Source of the DNA: Lachnospiraceae bacterium | GTDB taxonomy: Bacteria > Bacillota > Clostridia > Lachnospirales > Lachnospiraceae | Length of the DNA: 64,000 nucleotides | Direction of reading: 5' to 3' | Assembly (NCBI GenBank): GCA_016284175.1 | Contig: JAEEOJ010000077.1 | Span: 1 to 64,000, forward strand | Shown here: positions 30,582 through 39,616 of the stretch, in pieces | Layout of the letters: every line of letters starts with the position of its first letter | Numbering within the stretch: position 1 is the first letter of the stretch | The notes under the pieces: generated by a model | What the model saw: only the letters and a program-made list of their open reading frames with translations | Databases searched by the model: none | Told to the model about the DNA's origin: nothing | Made by a program: the position numbers and the translations under genes

Positions 30582-31883
30582 ATGGCAATTAATAAAACCG
30601 TAAGAGAAAAAGCATATGCAAAAGTAAATCTCGGACTCGATGTTTTAAGAAAACGCGAAGACGGATATCATGAAGTCAAAATGGTTATGCAGACCATCGG
30701 TATCTGCGACGAACTGATTATAACCACTTCCGCGGACACAGTCGGAGTTACTTTAAAAGCAGACATTGACAATCTTCCGCTCGACGATACCAACTTAATC
30801 GTAAAAGCGGCAAATCTCATAATCGAAAAATACGGCATCAAGCAGGGCATCGAAGTCAAGCTCATAAAAAACATTCCGATGTCGGCAGGCCTAGCGGGCG
30901 GAAGCTCCGATGCTGCAGCAACACTTCGCGGAATGAACAGACTCTTCGGTCTCGGACTTACCGATGAAGAACTTTGCAGACTCGGTGTGAGAATCGGCGC
31001 AGACGTGCCTTACTGCATCCGCGGCGGCACATACTTAGCCGAAGGACTTGGCGAAGAACTCACCAAACTTCCCGAAGTGCCTCAGTGCACTGTGCTTGTT
31101 GCTAAGCCTAAATTCGGCGTATCCACAGGCTACGTATATCAGAGTTTAAGACTTGATCAGGTGAGAAAACATCCTGACATAGACGCAGTTGTGGAAAGCA
31201 TTAAGAAGAACGACTTAAAGGGCATAGCTTTTAACATGGAGAACATCCTCGAGACAGTTACCGTTCGCGATTATCCGTTCATCCAGATCATAAAAGATAT
31301 AATGAACGACTTCGGCGCATTAAAAACCCTGATGAGCGGCAGCGGCCCTACCGTATTCGGTTTGTTTGACAACAAGGCAAACGCAGAAAGGGCAGCAGTT
31401 ACTTTAAGAGACCTTGATGACGTAGGCGATGTAATCGTTACATGTTTCGAAGACCTTAACTCCGATGAAGTCACCAAGAAAGCCCAGATTACTCTTAAGA
31501 GTGTCATGGATGATGACGAACCTTCCGTTGAAGTTCATGAATGTATCGCAGTTGAGAAACGCGGAACCATCAGCGTAACCTACCGCGAAAAGGATCCCGA
31601 AACCGGCTCCGAGATAATCAACACCATGACCATCAGCGACAGAAGAATCGACTACTGTAAATCCGGTTCAACCAGTACGCATATGGTCATAACTCCTGAC
31701 GAGGCAACGAGTACAATCTACAGAACGCCTTTCGGAAACATTATCATTGATATCATCTGCCATGAGTATGTATTAAATGAAATTGCTGATCGAATAAGAC
31801 TCGAGCTTGACTATGATGTAATGCAAGGCGGTACCAATGTAAATCATTGCAATATGACAATTGAGATAGAGTACAATATTTAA
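30582..31883 (+). CDS. ispE: 4-diphosphocytidyl-2-C-methyl-D-erythritol kinase fused to a C-terminal DUF1934-like domain
   Basis: AYAKVNLGLDVLRKREDGYHEV, PMSAGLAGGSSDAAATLRGMN, SGSGPTVFG; tail VEKRGTISVTYRE...GSTSTHMVITPDEATSTIYRTPFGNIIIDI resembles DUF1934/YwiB. Confidence 0.88.
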   Translation: MAINKTVREKAYAKVNLGLDVLRKREDGYHEVKMVMQTIGICDELIITTSADTVGVTLKADIDNLPLDDTNLIVKAANLIIEKYGIKQGIEVKLIKNIPMSAGLAGGSSDAAATLRGMNRLFGLGLTDEELCRLGVRIGADVPYCIRGGTYLAEGLGEELTKLPEVPQCTVLVAKPKFGVSTGYVYQSLRLDQVRKHPDIDAVVESIKKNDLKGIAFNMENILETVTVRDYPFIQIIKDIMNDFGALKTLMSGSGPTVFGLFDNKANAERAAVTLRDLDDVGDVIVTCFEDLNSDEVTKKAQITLKSVMDDDEPSVEVHECIAVEKRGTISVTYREKDPETGSEIINTMTISDRRIDYCKSGSTSTHMVITPDEATSTIYRTPFGNIIIDIICHEYVLNEIADRIRLELDYDVMQGGTNVNHCNMTIEIEYNI

Positions 31884-31898
31884 ATATTTCTACATACC

Positions 31899-31928
31899 TC
31901 GCAACCAAATGGTTGCGAGGTTTTTTTA
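31899..31928 (+). terminator. Rho-independent terminator
   Basis: CTCGCAACC-aaat-GGTTGCGAG-GTTTTTTT. Confidence 0.92.
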
Positions 31929-32067
31929 TTGTCAAAAAACAGATTCCAGAGTAGAATGTGAGTACATTCATTTTTTATCATGTCCGATTCGGACATTATT
32001 TCCCGTTATTTATTTAATTATTTGTGTGTAGCATGGGGCAAATTTTAAAATTTTTTATAGAAAGGGG

Positions 32068-32490
32068 TTGACTTGGTTGAGAAATATCTCATACAATATT
32101 AATGAGCAAATAAGTGAAAAATCTTTTATGGTAGAGTTTTATGAGACCGAAGACGGAAAGAGGCCGGTAGAGGATTTTCTTGATTCGCTAGATAATAAAA
32201 CTGCTTCTAAAATGCTTGGGCTAATGGAATTGCTTGAGGAAAAAGGAGATGGACTTAGAATGCCTTATTCCAAGCATTTAGGAAATGGTATTTTTGAACT
32301 CCGATGTAAGCTTGGCACCAATAATACGAGAGCATTATATTTCTTTTATTATGGTGGAAAAATAGTTATTACAAATGGTTTTGTAAAGAAGACTCAAAGA
32401 ACTCCACCTAGTGAAATCAAATTGTCAAAACACAGAAGAGAAGAATGGATAAAAAGGCAAGAGGAATCATATAAGGATATAGGGAGGTGA
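32068..32490 (+). CDS. HigB/Gp49-like (RelE superfamily) toxin; start uncertain (TTG 32068 to ATG about 32128)
   Basis: VEFYETEDGKRPVEDFLDSL ... FELRCKLGTNNTRALYFFYYGGKIVITNGFVKKTQRTP. Confidence 0.85.
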   Translation: MTWLRNISYNINEQISEKSFMVEFYETEDGKRPVEDFLDSLDNKTASKMLGLMELLEEKGDGLRMPYSKHLGNGIFELRCKLGTNNTRALYFFYYGGKIVITNGFVKKTQRTPPSEIKLSKHRREEWIKRQEESYKDIGR

Positions 32491-32786
32491 TTTTTATGAA
32501 TTTAAAAGAATACAAAGAAAAAAGAATGAAGGATCCTGAGTTCGCAAAAGCATATTTAGATATGCAGCCTGAAATGCAGGTGATTCGTGCTTTGATTGAT
32601 GCGAGAATATCTCAGAATATGAGCCAGAAGGAATTGTCGGAGAAAACCGGAATTGCTCAGACGGAGATAAGCAAGCTCGAAAACGGAACACGCAATCCAT
32701 CAATCAAACTTCTGCAGCGTCTTGCGGACGGAATGGGAATGGTTTTAACCGTAACATTTACTCCCAAAGAAACTATGATTAAATAA
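32487..32786 (+). CDS. HigA-like XRE antitoxin
   Basis: NMSQKELSEKTGIAQTEISKLENGTRNPSIKLLQRLADGMGM HTH; overlaps the toxin gene. Confidence 0.87.
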   Translation: MIFMNLKEYKEKRMKDPEFAKAYLDMQPEMQVIRALIDARISQNMSQKELSEKTGIAQTEISKLENGTRNPSIKLLQRLADGMGMVLTVTFTPKETMIK

Positions 32787-32789
32787 TAA

Positions 32790-32817
32790 AAAAGGCAGTT
32801 CATTTTGAACTGCCTTA
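32790..32817. terminator. Bidirectional terminator between convergent genes
   Basis: AAGGCAGTTCA-tttt-TGAACTGCCTT. Confidence 0.8.
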
Positions 32818-32821
32818 AACT

Positions 32822-33331
32822 TTATTTTTTACTAATCGGCTTGGCACCGGCTTTTTCCTGAAGCTTCTCAACTGTACGCTTGAAGAAGTTTTTCTTCTTT
32901 GCGGGAGCAAGCTCCTGTTTGCCGTGCGCAAGTTTTACGGATACGATGTACATTCCGCTGACTACTGCCTTAACTTCCTTCTTAACGGGAATGGAATCGA
33001 AAATCTTGTCGTCTGCGATGAGTGTTACGATCTGAGGTCCGACCTTAGCCTTAACAACGGGAACTTTTAAGAGCCTTGTCATCTTGGGCGCCTGGTCAAC
33101 AACCGACTGAGGGAAGCCTGCGTCTTTAAATCTGACTTTCTTCTTGTCGATGATAAGCATCGTCATGTTCTGTCTGGCTGCATCAATCTGCTTCTGCTGC
33201 TCAGCCTGCTTCTTATCCATTCTCTTTCCAACGAAGAAAAGAACGATAACTGCTATAAGTAAAACCAAGGTAATGGACATCATTACGATGGAGAATGGTG
33301 ATATCTGTATTAAAAGTAAATTCGGTACCAT
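32822..33331 (-). CDS. Single-TM conserved hypothetical protein
   Basis: Good-length ORF with N-terminal TM (SIVMMSITLVLLIAVIVLFFVG) and K-rich tail; upstream aggaggc-type RBS on minus strand. Confidence 0.7.
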   Translation of the reverse strand: MVPNLLLIQISPFSIVMMSITLVLLIAVIVLFFVGKRMDKKQAEQQKQIDAARQNMTMLIIDKKKVRFKDAGFPQSVVDQAPKMTRLLKVPVVKAKVGPQIVTLIADDKIFDSIPVKKEVKAVVSGMYIVSVKLAHGKQELAPAKKKNFFKRTVEKLQEKAGAKPISKK

Positions 33332-33589
33332 TTATTGCCTCCTAAAAAATTGCTATACCATAATATCAAAAAACTCTGAAAATAGCAAGAATACATAAAT
33401 TTGTAAAAATGATTAAAAAAAGCCCTTAAGCATATAAAAATATGTAAATTACGCGTATTGATTTATAAAAATTGCTGTGTTATCATAGGTGCGATAAAAT
33501 TTCACGAACTATACATAAAAGTATATAAGTATGTATGTCGAAAGGAATTTCGGCGTTCATTTTTTTACACAGTCAAAAAAGGTCGGCAT

Positions 33590-34270
33590 ATGAGCGATAG
33601 GAAGTTTAACATTATATGCGGTCATTACGGATGCGGTAAGAGCAATTATTCAATCAATCTTGCCCTCGATATGGCTAGTAAGGGCAGAAGAGTCATGCTC
33701 GTGGATTTGGACCTGGTCAATCCGTACTTCCTTTCATCAGGCTACAAAGACATGCTCGAAGAGAACGGCATCAAAGTAATCGCTCCGCTCTTTGCAAACA
33801 CCAACGTGGAAACGCCCGCACTTCCCGCAGACTTAAACCTCATGTTTGAGACTGACATGGATGTCGTGATGGATTTAGGCGGCGACGATGCAGGCGCAGT
33901 TGTCCTCGGCCGCTACGCCGGACAGCTTTCACAGATTAACTACGAAATGACCTACCTCGTAAACAAGTACAGAAACTTAACTGCAACTGTAGACGATACG
34001 GTAGAAATCATAAAAGAAATAGAAGCAGCTTCAAGATGTAAGGCTACGAAAGTATTAAATAACTCACATCTTAAATTCGAAACTACGTATAAGACAATTG
34101 AGGAATCAATTGATTATGCGAAAGAGGTTGCTAAGATTTTGAATTTGCCTTTTATGGGCAGTACAATACCTAAGTTCGTACTTGAAGATGAGACCATAAA
34201 AGATAAAATCGAATCTTCTAACGAGACTTTCATCCCCATCGATATCTATGTAAGAGCTCCTTGGGAATAA
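33590..34270 (+). CDS. ParA/CobQ-like P-loop ATPase
   Basis: NIICGHYGCGKSNYSINLALDMASKGRRVMLVDLDLVNPYFL. Confidence 0.82.
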   Translation: MSDRKFNIICGHYGCGKSNYSINLALDMASKGRRVMLVDLDLVNPYFLSSGYKDMLEENGIKVIAPLFANTNVETPALPADLNLMFETDMDVVMDLGGDDAGAVVLGRYAGQLSQINYEMTYLVNKYRNLTATVDDTVEIIKEIEAASRCKATKVLNNSHLKFETTYKTIEESIDYAKEVAKILNLPFMGSTIPKFVLEDETIKDKIESSNETFIPIDIYVRAPWE

Positions 34271-34301
34271 GTCCTTTATACCGATATTTTTTCGATTACC
34301 C

Positions 34302-34456
34302 GGGAGTGGCGACCGTATGATGCACGAGCGGGTAATATGGCTCCGTCGGTGCTTAATGAGACGAGCATTTTAATGCGAAGTCGAATTTAGCAGCCGCTAC
34401 GTGAGACATCTTAGCGAGAGCGTGCCCGCGGTGTATCGTGCGGTCGACACTCCCCC
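34302..34456 (+). ncRNA. Candidate structured RNA or structured 5' leader; strand inferred
   Basis: Long imperfect terminal stem 34302-34332 / 34425-34454 with G-U and compensatory pairs plus internal hairpins; no ORF. Confidence 0.6.
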
Positions 34457-34511
34457 TGTAAGTCAATAAACAACGGCTAAACATACACAAACGAAAGAGA
34501 GGAAAATACAA

Positions 34512-34718
34512 ATGGCAAAAGTTACGATTAACGAAGCTTTATGTAAAGGTTGCGGTCTTTGCGTGGAAGCGTGCCCCAAGAAATTGCTTGTGCTTGCTAC
34601 GGATCATATTAATGCTAAAGGATATCATCCTTCTACAATGACCGATGAATCTCAGTGCGTTGGTTGCGCATCATGTGCAATCATGTGTCCCGATGTGGCT
34701 ATCAAGGTGGAAAGATAG
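34512..34718 (+). CDS. 4Fe-4S ferredoxin-type subunit of 2-oxoacid:ferredoxin oxidoreductase
   Basis: CKGCGLCVEACP and CVGCASCAIMCPDVAI. Confidence 0.93.
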   Translation: MAKVTINEALCKGCGLCVEACPKKLLVLATDHINAKGYHPSTMTDESQCVGCASCAIMCPDVAIKVER

Positions 34719-34730
34719 GAGGAAAGATAA

Positions 34731-35795
34731 ATGGCAGAGAAAGTTTTGATGAAAGGTAACGAAGCTCTTGCCGAAGCAGCTATCCAGTGTGGCTGCAAGC
34801 ATTACTTCGGTTATCCTATTACCCCTCAGACAGAGGTTGCCGCATATATGTCCAAGAGACTTCCAAAAGAAGGCGGTGTATTCCTTCAGGCAGAGTCAGA
34901 AGTAGCGGCTATCAACATGGTACTTGGTGCAACAAGTGCAGGTGTCAGAGCAATGACATCTTCATCTTCACCGGGAATTTCACTTAAGTCCGAAGGTGTT
35001 TCATACATCGGCGGTTCAGATCTTCCCGCACTTATTATAAATGTACAGAGAGGCGGCCCCGGACTCGGCGGTATCCAGCCTTCACAGTCAGATTACTGGC
35101 AGGCTACAAAAGCTTTAGGTCACGGCGACTTCCAGCTTTTCGTACTCGCTCCTTCAACCATTCAGGAAATGGTAGACTTCGTATCACTTGCATATGAAGT
35201 AGGCGAGAAGTACAGAGTTCCTGCAATGATTCTTTCCGACGGTATGCTCGGACAGATGATGGAGCCCGTTGAATTCCCTCAGAAGAAGGAAGGCCCCGTA
35301 GCAGAAAAAGCATGGGCTACAAACGGTCACCAGAACAAGAGAAAGAAAAACATCATCAACTCGTTATATATTCAGCCTGAAGAGCTTGAAAACCTCATAA
35401 AAGAAAGATACGAGCGTTACGCAAAGATCAAAGAGGAAGAGCAGAGAGCTGAAGAATTCATGTGTGACGATGCTGAAATCTTCGTAGTAGCTTTCGGCGC
35501 AAGTTCACGTGTATCAAGAAGTGCTGTTATGCAGGCAAGAGCAGAGGGTATCAAGGCCGGTCTTATCCGTCCCATCACACTCTGGCCTTTCCCTGACAAG
35601 ACTATCGAAAAGAATGTAGACAAAGCTAAGAAATTCCTTTGCGTCGAGATGAACATGGGTCAGATGGTCGACGACGTTAAGCTTGTTGTTAACGGTCGCA
35701 AGGATGTTGAGTTCTTCGGACGTACAGGTGGTATAATTCCTACACCCGCTGAAGTACTTGCAGAAATTCGAAAGCTGTCTGGAAAGGAGAATTAA
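34731..35795 (+). CDS. 2-oxoacid:ferredoxin oxidoreductase alpha subunit (VorB/KorA-like)
   Basis: GNEALAEAAIQCGCKHYFGYPITPQTEVAAYM, GVRAMTSSSSPGISLKSEG. Confidence 0.92.
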   Translation: MAEKVLMKGNEALAEAAIQCGCKHYFGYPITPQTEVAAYMSKRLPKEGGVFLQAESEVAAINMVLGATSAGVRAMTSSSSPGISLKSEGVSYIGGSDLPALIINVQRGGPGLGGIQPSQSDYWQATKALGHGDFQLFVLAPSTIQEMVDFVSLAYEVGEKYRVPAMILSDGMLGQMMEPVEFPQKKEGPVAEKAWATNGHQNKRKKNIINSLYIQPEELENLIKERYERYAKIKEEEQRAEEFMCDDAEIFVVAFGASSRVSRSAVMQARAEGIKAGLIRPITLWPFPDKTIEKNVDKAKKFLCVEMNMGQMVDDVKLVVNGRKDVEFFGRTGGIIPTPAEVLAEIRKLSGKEN

Positions 35796-35797
35796 TC

Positions 35798-36553
35798 ATG
35801 GCTGTAGTATTTGAAAAACCCAAGGCATTAGCTGATGTGCCTTTTCATTACTGCCCCGGATGTACACACGGTATCGTACATCGTCTTGTGGCAGAAGTAT
35901 TAGATGAACTCGGCGTTGAAGGACAGACAGTAGGTGTTGCTTCCGTTGGATGTTCAGTATTCAGTTACAACTACTTTAACTGTGATATGGTACAGGCTGC
36001 ACACGGCCGTGCTCCCGCAGTTGCAACAGGTTTAAAGAGAGCGCTTCCCGACAATGTAATCTTTACATATCAGGGCGACGGTGACCTCGCAGCTATCGGT
36101 ATGGCAGAAACAGTTCATGCCGCAACAAGAGGTGAGAACATCACAGTTATCTTTATCAACAATGCTATTTACGGTATGACAGGCGGCCAGATGGCTCCCA
36201 CATCACTTCCCGGACAGGTTACACAGACTTCTCCTTACGGAAGAGATGTTAAGACAGCAGGTTACCCCATCCGTGTATGCGAGCTTCTCTCCACTCTTTC
36301 AGGAACAGCACTTGCACAGCGTGTAACAGTTGATTCCGTAGCACATGTAAGAGAAGCTAAGAAAGCCATCAAGAAGGGCTTTGAAAACCAGATTAACAAG
36401 AGAGGATACTCCATCATCGAAGTTGTATCCACATGTCCTACCAACTGGGGACTTTCTCCCAAGGAAGCTATGAACTGGCTTAGAGACAACATGCTTCCTT
36501 ACTATCCTCTCGGAGTATATAAAGATGTAACCGCAGAAGGAGGAGAACAGTAA
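35798..36553 (+). CDS. 2-oxoacid:ferredoxin oxidoreductase beta subunit (TPP-binding)
   Basis: FHYCPGCTHGIVHRLVAEVLDEL, YQGDGDLAAIGMAETVHAATRGENITVIFINNAIYGMTGGQ. Confidence 0.93.
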   Translation: MAVVFEKPKALADVPFHYCPGCTHGIVHRLVAEVLDELGVEGQTVGVASVGCSVFSYNYFNCDMVQAAHGRAPAVATGLKRALPDNVIFTYQGDGDLAAIGMAETVHAATRGENITVIFINNAIYGMTGGQMAPTSLPGQVTQTSPYGRDVKTAGYPIRVCELLSTLSGTALAQRVTVDSVAHVREAKKAIKKGFENQINKRGYSIIEVVSTCPTNWGLSPKEAMNWLRDNMLPYYPLGVYKDVTAEGGEQ

Positions 36554-37086
36554 TGAGTACACTTAACGTTTTACTTGCCGGATTCGGCGGACAGGGTATT
36601 CTCTTCGGAGGAAAGACTCTTGCTTACTCAGGACTCCTTGACGGAAAGAACCTTTCATGGCTTCCTTCATACGGTCCCGAAATGCGTGGCGGTACATGTA
36701 ACTGCTCAGTAGTTATCAGTGACGACCCCATCGGTTCACCCCTTGTAACACAGCCTGACGTGCTTGTTGCAATGAACCGTCCTTCACTTGAGAAGTTCGT
36801 TAATGCAGTTGTACCCGGCGGCATGATTTTAGTAGACAGCTCAATGGTTGACATCAAGGTTGAGAGAGACGATGTTAAAGTATTCTACATCGACGCTACA
36901 AAGATCGCTGATGAAAACAACATGAAGAGCTGCGCAATCATCATCCTTATCGGAAAGATGTTCAAAGAAATCGGTTTCCTTAACAAAGACGTTGTAAACG
37001 ATGCAGTTAAGAAAGTTATTCCTGCAAAGAAAGCAGCTATGATTGAACTTAACTTAAAGGCAATCGAAATCGGACTTAACTCATAA
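36553..37086 (+). CDS. 2-oxoacid:ferredoxin oxidoreductase gamma subunit
   Basis: LLAGFGGQGILFGGKTLAYSGL, SYGPEMRGGTCNCSVVISDDPIGSP. Confidence 0.93.
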   Translation: MSTLNVLLAGFGGQGILFGGKTLAYSGLLDGKNLSWLPSYGPEMRGGTCNCSVVISDDPIGSPLVTQPDVLVAMNRPSLEKFVNAVVPGGMILVDSSMVDIKVERDDVKVFYIDATKIADENNMKSCAIIILIGKMFKEIGFLNKDVVNDAVKKVIPAKKAAMIELNLKAIEIGLNS

Positions 37087-37097
37087 AAGAAAAAATC

Positions 37098-37126
37098 CTT
37101 CCCGCACTTTTATGGTGCGGGAAGTC
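37098..37126 (+). terminator. Hairpin terminator after the KOR cluster
   Basis: CTTCCCGCAC-ttttatg-GTGCGGGAAG; weak T-tract. Confidence 0.6.
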
Positions 37127-37269
37127 ATATATTTTTAAAGAAGGGATTTATACCCGTCTTTTATGATTGACACGCCATAATTTTTTGTGGCGTGTAATGT
37201 GTTTTTTATGGTATTCTTAAAATACGAATATTTAAGCAGTTCATAAGTGTTTAAAGAAAGGTACGAACT

Positions 37270-37818
37270 ATGGATGAAATCAGAGAAATAGCTTTAAGAA
37301 TCAAAGAACTTCGTGAGATCTGCGATTACACAGAGGAAGAAGTGGCAAAGCGAGTGGGCGTGGACGTCGAGACATACAGAGAGTATGAAAGAACCGGCAA
37401 AGATATCCCCATCAATACCATTTACCAGCTTTCGAAGATGTATAAAGTGGATATGTCCGAGATTCTTACGGGTGTTTCCGCAAAACTTAATACATATCAG
37501 GTGGTTCGTGCAGGACAGGGTGCAAAGGCCGACAGATATCCGGGTTACGAATTTAAGGACCTGGCTTATCATTATGCAAACACGCTGATGCAGCCTTTTA
37601 TAGTTACGCTTGATCCGTCCGACAAGCCCGCGGATTTGGTTACTCACAGGGGGGAAGAATTCAATCTCGTATTAGAAGGTACCGTCGTCGTCACCTTTGG
37701 TGACAAGGAATTAGTTTTGGAAAAAGGCGACAGTATTTATTTTAATCCCAATTACCCTCACGGACAAAGATGCGGAGGAGATTCTCCTGCTACGTTCCTG
37801 ACCATGATTGCGGAGTAA
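37270..37818 (+). CDS. XRE HTH plus cupin domain regulator
   Basis: N-terminal HTH (YTEEEVAKRVGVDVETYREYERTG), C-terminal cupin (HRGEEFNLVLEGTVVVTFGDKELVLEKGDSIYFNPNYPHG). Confidence 0.9.
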   Translation: MDEIREIALRIKELREICDYTEEEVAKRVGVDVETYREYERTGKDIPINTIYQLSKMYKVDMSEILTGVSAKLNTYQVVRAGQGAKADRYPGYEFKDLAYHYANTLMQPFIVTLDPSDKPADLVTHRGEEFNLVLEGTVVVTFGDKELVLEKGDSIYFNPNYPHGQRCGGDSPATFLTMIAE

Positions 37819-37839
37819 GGAAACGGAGAGATAAAAGAA

Positions 37840-39522
37840 ATGTTAGAAAGATTTTTACCCAGAATAGATTTTGACAGTTACGAAGATTTTAAGGCAAATT
37901 ACAAAGTTACTCCTCCCGAGGATTTTAACTTTGCATACGATATAGTAGATGCATGGGCAAAGGAAGAACCCGATAAAAGAGCGCTTTTATGGTGCAACGA
38001 TCACGATGAAGAAAGAACATTTACCTTTACGGATATTTCAAAATATTCCAACCAGGTAGCAAATATGTTCAGAGCCCGCGGACTTAAAAAAGGCGATGTT
38101 GTAATGCTTATTTTAAGAAGACGCTGGGAGTACTGGATTGCAGCCACAGGCTTAATGAAACTCGGTGTTATCATCGTTCCCGGCACATTGCAGCTTACTA
38201 AAAAAGATATTGCATACCGTGCAAATGCAGCCCACATCAAAGCATTTATCTGCGTTGACGATGCATACGTAATTGAGCAGATGGAACTCGCGTTACCCGA
38301 AGCTCCCTGCATCGAAAGCGTATTTATAGTAGACGACAAGGAAAGAGAAGGCTGGATTAATTTCAACGCCGAAATAGCGAAATATCCCGATACATTTGAG
38401 AGACCTGTCGACGATCAGAAGACCGTAGGTACAGACCTCATGCAGATTTATTTCACATCGGGAACAACAGGAATGCCCAAGATGGTTTGTCACAATTACT
38501 TCCATCCTTTGGGACACATTGTTACGGCTCATTACTGGCAGAGAGTACAGGAAAACAAACTCCACATGTCGGTTTCAGACTCCGGCTGGGCTAAGTTCGG
38601 CTGGGGCAAAATCTACGGTCAGTGGATTTGCGGAGCTACAATTTTCTGTTACGACATGGATAAATTCCATGCTAACAACCTTCTCGCAAAGATTGAAAAA
38701 TACAGACTTACAACATTCTGTGCACCTCCTACAATGTACAGATTCATGCTTCAGGAAAAGGTTGAAGACTACGATTTATCAAGCGTAGAACACTGGGCAA
38801 CCGCAGGCGAAGCATTAAATCCCGAAGTATTTAACCGTTGGGAAGAGCTTACAGGCAAAAAGATTGCATCAGGTTTCGGCCAGACAGAAGGTACTGTTTT
38901 AATCGCAAACTTCGAATGGTTTGAATCAAAACCCGGTACACTCGGCAAGCCTTCGCCCATTTACGATCTTCACCTCTTTGACGCAGACGGCAAAGACTGT
39001 GAAAACGGTGAGGAAGGCGAAATAGTTATCTGCGATGTAATCAATAATCCGCCCATCGGACTTTTCGTAGGATATTACAAGAACAAAGAATTAACCGACG
39101 AAGCTCTCGGCAGCGGCAACTACAATCTTAAGGACGTTGCATGGAGAGACAACGACGGATATTACTGGTTCGTAGGACGTCACGACGACGTTATCAAATG
39201 TTCCGGTTACCGTATCGGACCTTTCGAGGTAGAAAGTGCGCTCATCGAGCATCCTGCAGTAGTAGAATGTGCGATTACCGCAGCACCCGACCCCATCAGA
39301 GGCCAGGTAGTTAAGGCAAGAATCGTACTTGCAGCAGGCTACACACCTTCGGAAGAACTTACCAAGGAACTTCAGAACCACGTTAAGCATGCAACCGCAC
39401 CTTACAAATATCCGAGAATCGTTGAATACGTTCAGGAACTTCCCAAGACCTTAGGCGGCAAGATTAAGCGTAAGGAACTTCGTGAAGAAGATGAGCGTAT
39501 GTACGCCGAAATGAACTACTAG
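37840..39522 (+). CDS. AMP-binding acyl-CoA synthetase
   Basis: YFTSGTTGMPKMVCHNY, GFGQTEGT, GRHDDVIKCSGYRIGPFEVESALIEHPAV. Confidence 0.93.
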   Translation: MLERFLPRIDFDSYEDFKANYKVTPPEDFNFAYDIVDAWAKEEPDKRALLWCNDHDEERTFTFTDISKYSNQVANMFRARGLKKGDVVMLILRRRWEYWIAATGLMKLGVIIVPGTLQLTKKDIAYRANAAHIKAFICVDDAYVIEQMELALPEAPCIESVFIVDDKEREGWINFNAEIAKYPDTFERPVDDQKTVGTDLMQIYFTSGTTGMPKMVCHNYFHPLGHIVTAHYWQRVQENKLHMSVSDSGWAKFGWGKIYGQWICGATIFCYDMDKFHANNLLAKIEKYRLTTFCAPPTMYRFMLQEKVEDYDLSSVEHWATAGEALNPEVFNRWEELTGKKIASGFGQTEGTVLIANFEWFESKPGTLGKPSPIYDLHLFDADGKDCENGEEGEIVICDVINNPPIGLFVGYYKNKELTDEALGSGNYNLKDVAWRDNDGYYWFVGRHDDVIKCSGYRIGPFEVESALIEHPAVVECAITAAPDPIRGQVVKARIVLAAGYTPSEELTKELQNHVKHATAPYKYPRIVEYVQELPKTLGGKIKRKELREEDERMYAEMNY

Positions 39523-39585
39523 GCCAATTGGGCCATTTGGGGACGGTTCCGTTTTGGCCTTTTTTACCACCTGGGGACACATCTC
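39523..39585. repeat. Dispersed GGGGACGGTTC...GGGGACACATCTC repeat
   Basis: ggccaattgggccatttggggacggttccgttttggccttttttaccacctggggacacatctc abuts the stop codon; near-copies at 58969 and 62383. Confidence 0.8.
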
Positions 39586-39616
39586 ACTTTAACGAAATAA
39601 ACACTACGGAGGAAAT

